Assembly: GCF_003970385.1 (NCBI RefSeq)
Contig: NZ_RXZH01000001.1
Span: forward strand, 1,183,300-1,247,299
DNA length: 64,000 nucleotides
Direction of reading: 5' to 3'
Origin: Vibrio aquaticus
GTDB lineage: Bacteria; Pseudomonadota; Gammaproteobacteria; Enterobacterales; Vibrionaceae
Program-made: the position numbers and the translations under genes
In this document: piece by piece, positions 46,198-54,665 of the stretch
Numbering within the stretch: position 1 is the first letter of the stretch
Layout: each line of letters starts with the position of its first letter
Notes under the pieces: model-generated
The model's input: the letters and a program-made list of their open reading frames with translations, nothing else
Told to the model about the DNA's origin: nothing
The model's database searches: none

Positions 46198-46215
46198 TAG
46201 CGACAGGGTATTAAT

Positions 46216-47571
46216 ATGCGAGAACAACAAGCGGTATCGATATTAGTTATTTCCCGAGATCACACACTCTGGTCGGGCATTTTATCCGAACAAGGGTGGG
46301 GTTATCGCATTGTGGCATCCATTGATACGGCGAAAGAAATACTCAAAAATGCCCATAGGCTTGTGGTGGTATTTGATTTCTCTTGTGGTCGATATCAATG
46401 CGAGCAATTAGAAGCGCTGCATGGTTTTGGAGCTGGAGTTCGTACCATCGCCTATCTAGACAAATCACAAAAAGAACGACTGACTAGTGAAGAGCTGACC
46501 TATATTTCTTACTACTGTGTTGATTATTACACAAGCCCTTTGCCACAAGAAATGGTGCTAAAAACACTTGGCCACCAAGTTGGTATGCTTGACTTAAAAA
46601 CGTCTTCGATAGCTAAAACGAGATCCGTTGATAGCAAGGTCATTTCTATCATTGGGAACTCCCCCAGCGTTCATCGATTGAGAAAACACATTTCAAAAGT
46701 CTCTCCAGCGGATGTGAACACGTTAATATGTGGTGAAAGCGGAACGGGGAAAGAGCTCGTCGCAAGGGCGATTCATGATGCTTCATCGCGAGCGGAAGAA
46801 GCATTTGTGGCGGTCAACTGTGGAGCGCTGAATGAACAATTGATCCATTCTGAATTGTTCGGCCATGAAAAAGGGGCGTTCACAGGAGCGAGTTCGAGTC
46901 GAAGAGGTAAAATCGCTTCAGCGCACAATGGCACCTTGTTCTTAGATGAAATTGGTGATTTACCTTTGACTCAGCAAGCCAATTTACTGCGCTTTTTACA
47001 AGAAGGAACCATTGATGTTTTAGGAGGCAGTGAGCCTGTTGGTGTCAATGTTCGCGTTGTAGCGGCAACCCATGTTGACTTGGAACAAGCGGTGAAAGAA
47101 GGTCGTTTTCGTCAAGATCTCTATTTCAGATTGAACGTACTCAGAGTCAATGTTCCTGCTCTGCGGGAAAGAGGCAAAGATACGTTACTTTTGGCGGATT
47201 ACTTTATGGAGAAGTTTAGCGCTCAGTATAACTGCAATACATCTCATTTTGATGAAAGTGCTAGACAGCAGCTATTGTGTTACCAATGGCCAGGTAATGT
47301 ACGAGAGTTGATCAATATTGTTAAACGAGCGGTTTTGATGAATGAAATGGGGGTGATTTCGGCACAAGATCTCGATATTTATCCTACGATGGAATCGACC
47401 AATACAGCGACGATGCATAGAGGTGAAAGTTTACGCGATGCACTGTTACACTGTGATGGTAATGTCTTAGAAGCGTCAAAATATCTGGGTATATCCAGAG
47501 CCACGGCGTATCGGATTATCGATAAATACGATCTAAAGCCCGCACTAGTAAGAGCTAGAAGCTTGAATTAA
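46216..47571 (+). CDS. Sigma-54 enhancer-binding activator (VpsR/FleQ-like)
   Basis: In this 451-residue protein, residues ~8-130 are a receiver-like domain with an Asp in VVVFDFS. An AAA+ domain follows with Walker A GESGTGKE, the sigma-54 contact loop GAFTGA intact, Walker B GTLFLDEIGDL and RFRQDLYFRLNV. A Fis-type HTH closes the protein (NVLEASKYLGISRATAYRII). The layout recalls VpsR of V. cholerae and FleQ of Pseudomonas, both c-di-GMP responsive. It is the last gene of the amyloid cluster, 18 bp after fapF, and the cluster has a sigma-54 promoter, so it probably activates its own operon. Its stop shares bases with the stop of the converging cyclase. Confidence 0.9.
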   Translation: MREQQAVSILVISRDHTLWSGILSEQGWGYRIVASIDTAKEILKNAHRLVVVFDFSCGRYQCEQLEALHGFGAGVRTIAYLDKSQKERLTSEELTYISYYCVDYYTSPLPQEMVLKTLGHQVGMLDLKTSSIAKTRSVDSKVISIIGNSPSVHRLRKHISKVSPADVNTLICGESGTGKELVARAIHDASSRAEEAFVAVNCGALNEQLIHSELFGHEKGAFTGASSSRRGKIASAHNGTLFLDEIGDLPLTQQANLLRFLQEGTIDVLGGSEPVGVNVRVVAATHVDLEQAVKEGRFRQDLYFRLNVLRVNVPALRERGKDTLLLADYFMEKFSAQYNCNTSHFDESARQQLLCYQWPGNVRELINIVKRAVLMNEMGVISAQDLDIYPTMESTNTATMHRGESLRDALLHCDGNVLEASKYLGISRATAYRIIDKYDLKPALVRARSLN

Positions 47572-48671
47572 CGGCTATTTACGGCGTGTATTTTTTGTGA
47601 GCGTTTGTCAGAATACATACTTAGATCTGCTTTTTTGAGTAATTCCGCCACTTGATTAGAGTCTTGAGGGTAGCAAGCGATGCCGATACTTGTTGTTATA
47701 TCTAAATATGTGTCGTCTTTGAGCATTACAGGCTTAAATCCGCTGTCGTGAATAAGATCGATCGTTTGATTAATCGCGTCAGCCTCAGTTTGTCCGGAGA
47801 TCACTGCAAATTCGTCCCCCCCAATTCGATAACACTCGAGCCTTAACTCATTAAGCCTACCTGTGATGGTTCTTAGAACCTGATCACCAGCAAGATGCCC
47901 ATAACGGTCATTGATTTGTTTAAACCCGTTGAGATCCAGTAGATACAAGGTGAAAGGCTGTTTCTGTGAGAGCTTTTTGTTTAGGTCGTAAAACATAGCC
48001 AGCCGGTTGCCAATACCAGTCAGAGAGTCCGTTCGTGAGAGAATTTTGTGATACACCGCTTCTTTATGCAGAATAAACATCGCTAAGACGATACACACAA
48101 CCAGCAACATTAACGAGATCAGCTGTGTGTTATGTAGACTTTTCGCGGCATCCATCTGTGTTTGATACAAGGGGCTCTTAACACGGAAATTGGTGTTAAC
48201 GTATTCGATCATTGACTGAAATAGAACACTGAATTCTTGGCCTAAGCGTTCTGCTCCCTGCTTAGTGTGGATTTGCTCAAGTTGTGGCTCGAGACTTTTA
48301 AATTGATTGAACAAACTTTGAAAATAGTTACGTGCTCCGGGAAGCGCAATAAAGGTATCGGCTTCCTGACTTGTTAGAAGCAAATCAAAGCGTGACCAGG
48401 TCAGCTCATATTTTAGAAGGGTTCGAGCTCTATAAGTCTCAGAGTCGGCTGAGAATGGCGTAATGGTCTTGAGCTCAGAAAACTCTTTAGTGAGCTGGAA
48501 TAAAAACCACGTCGCTTGGTTCTGTTGCTCAGTGTATGACTCAGCATGAGTTCGGGTAGAGTTCAAAAAATAGAGATTGGCAGCGACGACAATCGCACTG
48601 AGTATAAGCAGTAAATACTTCGCTTTGACCAGCAATACGGCTGGGTTCAGGTTGCTAATTCTTTTCCGCAT
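47568..48671 (-). CDS. Membrane diguanylate cyclase (GGDEF)
   Basis: This 367-residue protein has membrane helices near residues 14-34 and 185-202 framing a helical periplasmic sensor, then a GGDEF domain with an intact active site (RIGGDEF) and DLNGFKQINDRYGHLAGD. There is no inhibitory RxxD at the usual distance. Start is the ATG at 48671 or the GTG just before it. It overlaps the upstream periplasmic gene by 17-20 bases. By position next to pst this may be the counterpart of V. cholerae VCA0074 (CdgA). It converges on the amyloid activator gene with overlapping stops. Confidence 0.92.
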   Translation of the reverse strand: MRKRISNLNPAVLLVKAKYLLLILSAIVVAANLYFLNSTRTHAESYTEQQNQATWFLFQLTKEFSELKTITPFSADSETYRARTLLKYELTWSRFDLLLTSQEADTFIALPGARNYFQSLFNQFKSLEPQLEQIHTKQGAERLGQEFSVLFQSMIEYVNTNFRVKSPLYQTQMDAAKSLHNTQLISLMLLVVCIVLAMFILHKEAVYHKILSRTDSLTGIGNRLAMFYDLNKKLSQKQPFTLYLLDLNGFKQINDRYGHLAGDQVLRTITGRLNELRLECYRIGGDEFAVISGQTEADAINQTIDLIHDSGFKPVMLKDDTYLDITTSIGIACYPQDSNQVAELLKKADLSMYSDKRSQKIHAVNSR

Positions 48672-49155
48672 CACTGTGTCTATGTATCAAAATCTCATCA
48701 ATTTGCCACACCATCTGAGAATGGAAGACGGCATTGTCAGCTTCTGGGTACTTATCTAGATTGAAGATAAGCCAGTAAGGGCCTTTATCCCGTATTTTAA
48801 GTTTCTCTCCATTGACTTCATAAGCCACAATGGGTTCGTACTGAACAATGTCTTCAATACGAGAGCTTGCCGCGTAGTCATTGAGAGCGATAAAAGAGAC
48901 AGAAAAAGCATCTTCGATGTTGAAGTGCGCCAGCAGGTCAGTCACGGTAAAACCGGTAAATTCCTTTGCACCCGTGAACCAAGGTAAATGGGTTGAAAAT
49001 TGAGTCGGTGTGAGTGTAGAAACGATCTCTTCATGGCCAAGTGTTATGGGCGTTTGAGCGTTCTGCTTGATGACGAGCTGAGAGCTGTGAGCTTGAAAGC
49101 TGATGCTGATAAGGAGAGAGATTATCAGCCAGAACATTTTGCTTGGCTTTATCAT
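48655..49155 (-). CDS. Periplasmic protein with oxidoreductase molybdopterin-binding-like fold
   Basis: This 166-residue protein has a signal peptide (~25 residues, ending AHS). The remaining domain shows the pattern of the SUOX/MsrP molybdopterin-binding fold: EFTGFTVTDLLAHF, an IALNDYAASSRIEDI segment and GEKLKIRDKGPYWLIF. The Cys that binds the molybdenum cofactor in true enzymes is not visible, so it may be a ligand-binding relative. It is translationally coupled to the cyclase downstream and is probably its periplasmic sensor partner. Confidence 0.75.
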   Translation of the reverse strand: MIKPSKMFWLIISLLISISFQAHSSQLVIKQNAQTPITLGHEEIVSTLTPTQFSTHLPWFTGAKEFTGFTVTDLLAHFNIEDAFSVSFIALNDYAASSRIEDIVQYEPIVAYEVNGEKLKIRDKGPYWLIFNLDKYPEADNAVFHSQMVWQIDEILIHRHSDAEKN

Positions 49156-49252
49156 AGCAAATCCATTTGATTAAATTATAAATCTATCCATAAGTATATG
49201 TTCGAATTATGTCCAATGGAATGCCTTGGACATAAAAGGTTATGCGCATAAA

Positions 49253-49280
49253 AATAAAGCTCCTCGAAAGGAGCTTTATT
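49253..49280. terminator. Terminator downstream of the YjiH-family gene
   Basis: AATAAAGCTCCT (49253-49264) and AGGAGCTTTATT (49269-49280) pair perfectly over 12 bp around CGAA. A second inverted repeat (GTCCAA 49211-49216 / TTGGAC 49226-49231) lies next to it. Confidence 0.8.
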
Positions 49281-49283
49281 GGA

Positions 49284-50654
49284 TTAGAAGATGAGATGAG
49301 CAACCCCGGCGATAACCGGTAAGGTTATCAGCGTACGCAGGATAAATATGGCAAACAGTTCAAAAATATTGACTGGAATGCGGCTACCCAAAAGTAAAGC
49401 ACCTACTTCAGACATATAGATAAGCTGAGTGACCGACATTGCCGCAATCACAAAGCGTGTCATTTCATTATCGATTGATGCAGCTAAGATCGCTGGAATA
49501 AACATATCAGCAAAACCAACAACGATGGTTTCCGAAGCGGCTGCGGCTTCTGGGATTTGTAGCAGCTCTAAGAATGGAATAAATGGCTGACCGAGAATAC
49601 TAAACACAGAGGTATATTCAGCGACAACAAGAGCAATTGTACCTAACCCCATGACAACCGGTAGCACACCAAAGACCATATCAACGGCGTTGCGGACACC
49701 TTCGCCAAACACACTCTTAATCGACGTCACTTTTGCGGCTTTAGTTAATGCCAAATCTAGGCCCCAAGAGAAAGTTGTGTGACCTTGAGGGATAGCATCT
49801 GCGTCAGAGTCGGGCTTAGTGCCATCAATGAACTCGTTCTTCTTGCGGCTTAAAGGAGGAAGACGCGGAATAATAACAGCGGCGACAAGACCTGCTAAAC
49901 AGACTGCGCCATAGAATGGCAGGAATAAATGCTCCAATTCAACTTGGGCAATCACGACAAGGCTGAATGTAATCGATACTGCTGAGAAAGTTGTACCAAC
50001 CACTGCGGCTTCACGTTGGGTGTAGAACTTGTTTTCATACTGTTTGCTTGTTAGCAAGATACCGACAGAGCCATCACCCAACCAAGAAGCCATACAGTCA
50101 ATCGCACTGCGTCCTGGCAGGTTGAAGACAGGGCGCATGATTTTGCTCAGCAAGGTACCAAACAGCTCAAGCAGGCCGAAGTTCAATAGCAGTGGCAGCA
50201 ATAAGCCGGCAAAAATAAACACAGAGAACAGAGTAGGAAGCAGGCCTTCTAAAACCAAACCGCCAGTATTTTCTTCCCATACTGCGACAGGGCCTACTTG
50301 AAAGTAGCTCATGATGACGGCAAGGCCGCCAATTAAGCGTACTGCTAGCCAAAGAGGAGTTGGATTAAACAGACCATTTAAGAATTCACTTTTGGCGATG
50401 AATCCAGGCGTTTTTATACGGCACAGCAGTGAAGCGACGGCCATAAATGCGATGATAGCGGTGATTATGGTAACCAGCGAGTTACCCAAAAGCGCTTGAA
50501 GCGATTTGGCAAGAACCGCGACAGGAATTGTGATGTCGCCTTCATAGCTAACAGGCGCCATGAATAAGAATAGACCGATCAGCGAAGGAATAAAGAACAC
50601 CCAAAAGTTGCCTTTTGATTGCGACTGTTCTGGTTGTTGAGCGTTGTTGTGCAT
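49284..50654 (-). CDS. YjiH family membrane protein (nucleoside-recognition/Gate domain)
   Basis: This 456-residue protein has about ten to twelve membrane helices. The first part, FFIPSLIGLFLFMAPVSYEGDITIPVAVLAK, is the YjiH family start. Two Gate-type segments follow, including MRPVFNLPGRSAIDCMASWLGDGSVGILLTSKQYE. Related proteins transport nucleosides or act in spore maturation (SpmA/B); the substrate of YjiH is unknown. It is a single gene. Confidence 0.85.
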   Translation of the reverse strand: MHNNAQQPEQSQSKGNFWVFFIPSLIGLFLFMAPVSYEGDITIPVAVLAKSLQALLGNSLVTIITAIIAFMAVASLLCRIKTPGFIAKSEFLNGLFNPTPLWLAVRLIGGLAVIMSYFQVGPVAVWEENTGGLVLEGLLPTLFSVFIFAGLLLPLLLNFGLLELFGTLLSKIMRPVFNLPGRSAIDCMASWLGDGSVGILLTSKQYENKFYTQREAAVVGTTFSAVSITFSLVVIAQVELEHLFLPFYGAVCLAGLVAAVIIPRLPPLSRKKNEFIDGTKPDSDADAIPQGHTTFSWGLDLALTKAAKVTSIKSVFGEGVRNAVDMVFGVLPVVMGLGTIALVVAEYTSVFSILGQPFIPFLELLQIPEAAAASETIVVGFADMFIPAILAASIDNEMTRFVIAAMSVTQLIYMSEVGALLLGSRIPVNIFELFAIFILRTLITLPVIAGVAHLIF

Positions 50655-50812
50655 AGGTTTCTCGAATACAACTTAGTCAAATAATTTAGCCAATCCGTAT
50701 GGCATATTTATTCAATATATATCCATATTTATCAAATAGGGCGCAAGAGTAATCCCTTTCGCACTCTCGTGCAATACTATTCAATATACAGAGCTAAATA
50801 TTCACGAAAAAC

Positions 50813-51478
50813 CTAGTGCCTGGCTTCTTTATTCGCAAGGAATATCCAATAGGTGATGGCAAGCAACGCTGAGAGGAAAACAGGCCCAAGTAGTGCACCA
50901 ATTTGAAAAGCTGAGTACAGATGAGCACCGACTAAGCCACCAGATAAGAAACCGATGAAGATAGACATAAAGAGTTTGGCTTTGCGGTAATCAAACTGTT
51001 GCCCGCGCAATTTAGCGCCAATCATGAGCCCTAAGTCAGTAATAATACCCGTCATGTGTGTGGTGCGGACAATAGCACCACTAAACGTAGTCAGCATCGC
51101 ATTTTGCAGGCCACAGGCAGCGGAAGCAAAATATTGACCCATGTGATTGTCGTGCTTTAGAAGCCAATAAGCGATAAGGAGTAAAATACTCTCTAGGCAA
51201 AGTGCCATGCCATATCGACGCCCGAGCTTTAAAGCCGTACTTTCAATAAATACACCACTGATCACTGAGCCCAATAAAAAGCTCAGCAAAATAAACAGCA
51301 GATGGGTGGCTTGTTGATCAAGTGAAGCTAAAGAGGTGCCAAGTAGCGTAACCGTCCCAGAGATGTGTGAGACGGCTTGATGAGAGAAGCCGAGTAAGCC
51401 AACGGCGTTCACTGTACCCGCAAGAAGAGCCAGTAAAAATGCACCTGACTCCACCCAGCGTGGAAGTTTTGAAATCAA
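50813..51478 (-). CDS. DUF1275 (YoaK) family membrane protein
   Basis: This 221-residue protein has six predicted membrane helices. The N-terminal LLALLAGTVNAVGLLGFSHQAVSHISGTVTLLG and the later CGLQNAMLTTFSGAIVRTTHMTGIITDLG are the two repeats of the DUF1275/YoaK family. The function of the family is not known. It is transcribed alone. Confidence 0.88.
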   Translation of the reverse strand: MISKLPRWVESGAFLLALLAGTVNAVGLLGFSHQAVSHISGTVTLLGTSLASLDQQATHLLFILLSFLLGSVISGVFIESTALKLGRRYGMALCLESILLLIAYWLLKHDNHMGQYFASAACGLQNAMLTTFSGAIVRTTHMTGIITDLGLMIGAKLRGQQFDYRKAKLFMSIFIGFLSGGLVGAHLYSAFQIGALLGPVFLSALLAITYWIFLANKEARH

Positions 51479-51586
51479 AATACGCTCCTTAAATAGAAGA
51501 GCGAAATTATAGAGCGACTTGCGTGAGTCAGGTAGTGAAAGTTGAGACTAAAGGTTGATCTTTAACAATGATTCGGGTTTTAAGAA

Positions 51587-51994
51587 TTAATGATGATGTT
51601 CGATCTGGCAATCAAATTTTACCCAACCGCTTTTTCTCTCCTCGTAGACTGAAAAACTCGGGCTAGGCAGATCGTGTTCGTTAAAAACACCGACAGGGAT
51701 AACCAGACTTTCGGGTGCCGCTTGTAATTTGAGCAGCATGGTTGTACTGCACCTTGGGCAAAATGAATAGGTCACCTCGTTGCCTGAATCACTAATACGA
51801 GTGTATTGCACCATCTCTCCGCTGAAAGAAACTTGAGATGCTTCGAAACGTGCTTGCACACCAAACACACTTCCTGTGCGTTTTTGACATTCAAAGCAGT
51901 GACAAACCGAAGTGCGAATAGGTTCACCTCGGCAGACGAGGTTCACTTGGCCACAGCTACAGTCAGCCATACGAATTTTGTGTGATTGTGCCAT
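51587..51994 (-). CDS. GFA family zinc protein
   Basis: This 135-residue protein has the glutathione-dependent formaldehyde-activating (GFA/CENP-V) fold. Zinc-binding cysteines are in DCSCGQV, CHCFECQ and FCPRCS. Members bind glutathione or act on small thiol adducts; most are uncharacterised. The start follows AAGGAG. Confidence 0.9.
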   Translation of the reverse strand: MAQSHKIRMADCSCGQVNLVCRGEPIRTSVCHCFECQKRTGSVFGVQARFEASQVSFSGEMVQYTRISDSGNEVTYSFCPRCSTTMLLKLQAAPESLVIPVGVFNEHDLPSPSFSVYEERKSGWVKFDCQIEHHH

Positions 51995-52063
51995 TTTAAC
52001 TCCTTGCTATTGCCTGTTAACATGACGCTAATTTTACTAAAAGTTTAAAAAGATCAAGAGCCA

Positions 52064-52678
52064 ATGAAAAAACGTCGACTTCCAATCCCCTTAATACTAC
52101 TGACACCTATCGTACTATTAATCATAGTCGCAATAGCAGGTATCTATCGATTTAGCTTATCTGATGAGGAGATCTTGGCGAAATTTCCTAGCCAGCCTTC
52201 AATGACTAACCCTGTCATGCAATCAGTGTTTGGCATAGTAACGCCAAATCCATGGACGATTAAAATACCGCAGAGTAGCGCATTTACGTTTGTCAGTGAG
52301 TCGTTGGATGGTGGACTTCTCAAGGGCAATTACGAAGACGGTGCAGAACGTGGCTTCGTATCGATTAACCCAAGCCAAATCGCTCAGATTAACGACAACA
52401 CCTATGCCGTGGTCATCGCGGTGAGCAATCAAGGGTCAGGCACTTTTTACTATTTGTCAGTGTCCAATTATGACGAATTTCGTCAGCGCATGATTGTTAA
52501 AGAGAGTGTGCTTTTAGGAGACAGAGTTAGCGTCACCAGCATAAACGTAGAGAACGCTATTGTGACGGTAGAACTGCTTGTGCATGGCGAAGATCAAAGC
52601 CTAGCAGAGGTGCCAAACAAGCGAACAGAAACAGCCTACGAGCTGAACGATAAAGGGATTTTTACTAAGCAAAAGTAA
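52064..52678 (+). CDS. Hypothetical membrane-anchored protein
   Basis: This 204-residue protein has a basic start (MKKRRLPIP) and one membrane helix (~8-27), so it is anchored in the inner membrane with a periplasmic domain of ~170 residues, mostly predicted beta strands. It has no cysteine and no catalytic motif that I can see. I do not recognise the family. Confidence 0.7.
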   Translation: MKKRRLPIPLILLTPIVLLIIVAIAGIYRFSLSDEEILAKFPSQPSMTNPVMQSVFGIVTPNPWTIKIPQSSAFTFVSESLDGGLLKGNYEDGAERGFVSINPSQIAQINDNTYAVVIAVSNQGSGTFYYLSVSNYDEFRQRMIVKESVLLGDRVSVTSINVENAIVTVELLVHGEDQSLAEVPNKRTETAYELNDKGIFTKQK

Positions 52679-52844
52679 ACGTTTACGTTTTTCTATTGAG
52701 TAAGTGCGAGAGATTGCCTATTATTTCGACTGTTATGTTGTGAGATGGATTTCATATTCAACAAGTGTATACGGCGGATCAAACCAATTGATGCGCGAGC
52801 AAATACGATGTGTTGAATGTATATTGCTGTTAACGGAGTAAATA

Positions 52845-53144
52845 ATGATCAATAAACGCTTTTTTAAAACCAAAGATGAAGTCGAAGTCACTTTTGAGTT
52901 GGATGCGGAGCAAGTCGGTAATTCGGTTTCGATTGTTGCAGATTTTCTTGATTGGAAGCCAACTCAAATGAAGAAGGTCGTCCGTTCTAAATCGTATAAG
53001 TTTAAGACGCGCTTACCAAAAGACAGTCAGTTTGAATTCCGTTATCTGATTGATGAAGAAAAGTGGATTAACGATCCAAACGCAGATCAATACCGACCGA
53101 ATGGTTTTGGTGAAGACAACAGTTTGATCTCGACTCATCAATAA
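52845..53144 (+). CDS. Small CBM48/isoamylase early-set domain protein
   Basis: This 99-residue protein consists only of a carbohydrate-binding CBM48/AMPK-type domain: KDEVEVTFELDAEQVGNSVSIVADFLDWKPTQM, then FEFRYLIDEEKWINDPNADQY. Such domains bind glycogen or related glucans in larger enzymes; here it stands alone. The start follows ACGGAGTAAATA. Confidence 0.9.
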   Translation: MINKRFFKTKDEVEVTFELDAEQVGNSVSIVADFLDWKPTQMKKVVRSKSYKFKTRLPKDSQFEFRYLIDEEKWINDPNADQYRPNGFGEDNSLISTHQ

Positions 53145-53298
53145 AAATTATTGCTCTTAGCGAGTTACTTTAAAGTTATCAATAAATGGGCGCGAAATGC
53201 GCCTTATTTTGGGTAAATTCTGACAATCTTAAGGTGACAAGCAATAGACAAATTTGTACTCTTATGCCCTCTGTTTTTTCGATGTTATAGGTCAAATT

Positions 53299-54609
53299 GT
53301 GCAATCTAGAAGTTTGAAGTCTCGTTTCCGAGAGCTGTCTAGGCCAAAAAAGATGATGCTCTTGTCGCTTCCAGTGTTTGCTGCGCTTGCATTATCTACA
53401 ACCCCAGAGCATGGCCGTTACCATCGCACCATTGATCTCTCTCTCCCTGAATCGAAGATTGTTCACGACATCTTATCTGAGCAAGTTGCCATTGAAGATC
53501 GCCCTAACTATGAATACGTTATTCAATCTGGTGATAATCTAAGCAATATCTTCAATCAACTCGGTTTTGGCTACAGTGAGTTGATGAGCATTATGGAAAC
53601 CGATCTCAACTTTCTCGCATTAGATACCTTAAAGCCGGGTAATACTCTTCGATTCTGGCGAGATGAAGAAACCAACCATCTGGCGAAAATGGAATTAGAG
53701 TTCAGCTTGGTTGAACGTGCTGTCTACACTAGAGTCGATGATGGCAGTTATGAATTTTCTGACATTAAAATTCCGGGTGAATGGCGCTCATTTCCATTAG
53801 TAGGAATTATTAATGGCAGTTTCTCGCAATCCGTGAATGCGCTTGGTTTAGGTAAAAGTGAGATCGAGCAAGTGGTCTCTTTACTCAAAGATAAGATTAA
53901 TTTCTCTCGAGACTTACGTGCCGGTGACCGCTTTGAAGTGGTGCAATCGCGTCAGTTTGTTGATCATAAATTAACAGGCAATCGTGAAATACATGCGGTG
54001 AAAATCTTCAACCGTGATCGAGTATTAACCGCCTATTTGCATAGTGATGGTCAATATTACGATGCGAATGGCGACAGCCTGCAGCGAGCTTTTCAGCGCA
54101 AACCAGTTAATGGTGGTTATCGTCTAAGTTCTAACTTTAACCCGAATCGTAAACACCCTGTGACCGGACGCGTGTCTCCGCATAACGGGACTGATTGGGC
54201 GACACCAACGGGAACTTCGATTGTGTCAACCGGTGATGGCGTTGTGATTATGACGCGTAAACACCCTTATGCGGGTAACTACGTGGTGATTCAGCATGGC
54301 AGTCGATACAAAACTCGCTATTTGCACCTAAGTAAGATTTTGGTGCGTAAAGGGCAGAAAGTGTCTCGTGGTCAGCGCATCGGTTTATCAGGAGCAACAG
54401 GCCGTGTTACTGGGCCGCATATTCACTATGAATTGATTGACCGAGGTCGCCCTGTAAACGCGATGAAAGCGAATATTCCAATGGCGAATTCAGTGCCTAA
54501 AAAAGAGATGGCTGCATTTAAAGCGAGTCGAGATGAGTTTGATACCATGCTAAGACAAAAAGAATTGGAAATAGCGAGCGCTGATCAAGATTCGGCGAAG
54601 CAAGGCTAA
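53299..54609 (+). CDS. shyA: M23 peptidoglycan DD-endopeptidase (ShyA-like)
   Basis: The protein has 436 residues if read from the GTG at 53299, which has AGG seven bases upstream; the frame stays open to a TTG at 53254. An N-terminal hydrophobic segment (~20-35) is followed by a LysM/OapA-type domain (YVIQSGDNLSNIFNQLGF), a middle beta domain and a C-terminal LytM/M23 domain with the zinc ligands in HNGTDWATPTG and GPHIHYEL. The catalytic site is complete. It cuts cross-links to allow wall growth; ShyA is the main such enzyme of V. cholerae and maps to the same neighbourhood (VCA0079). Confidence 0.92.
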   Translation: MQSRSLKSRFRELSRPKKMMLLSLPVFAALALSTTPEHGRYHRTIDLSLPESKIVHDILSEQVAIEDRPNYEYVIQSGDNLSNIFNQLGFGYSELMSIMETDLNFLALDTLKPGNTLRFWRDEETNHLAKMELEFSLVERAVYTRVDDGSYEFSDIKIPGEWRSFPLVGIINGSFSQSVNALGLGKSEIEQVVSLLKDKINFSRDLRAGDRFEVVQSRQFVDHKLTGNREIHAVKIFNRDRVLTAYLHSDGQYYDANGDSLQRAFQRKPVNGGYRLSSNFNPNRKHPVTGRVSPHNGTDWATPTGTSIVSTGDGVVIMTRKHPYAGNYVVIQHGSRYKTRYLHLSKILVRKGQKVSRGQRIGLSGATGRVTGPHIHYELIDRGRPVNAMKANIPMANSVPKKEMAAFKASRDEFDTMLRQKELEIASADQDSAKQG

Positions 54610-54622
54610 GACAAATGTCTAA

Positions 54623-54652
54623 AAAAAGGCGACCAAATTGGTCGCCTTTTTA
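54623..54652. terminator. Terminator between shyA and ppsA
   Basis: AGGCGACC (54627-54634) and GGTCGCCT (54640-54647) pair, with an A run before and a T run after, serving both converging genes. Confidence 0.93.
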
Positions 54653-54665
54653 GTTTATTGGATGG

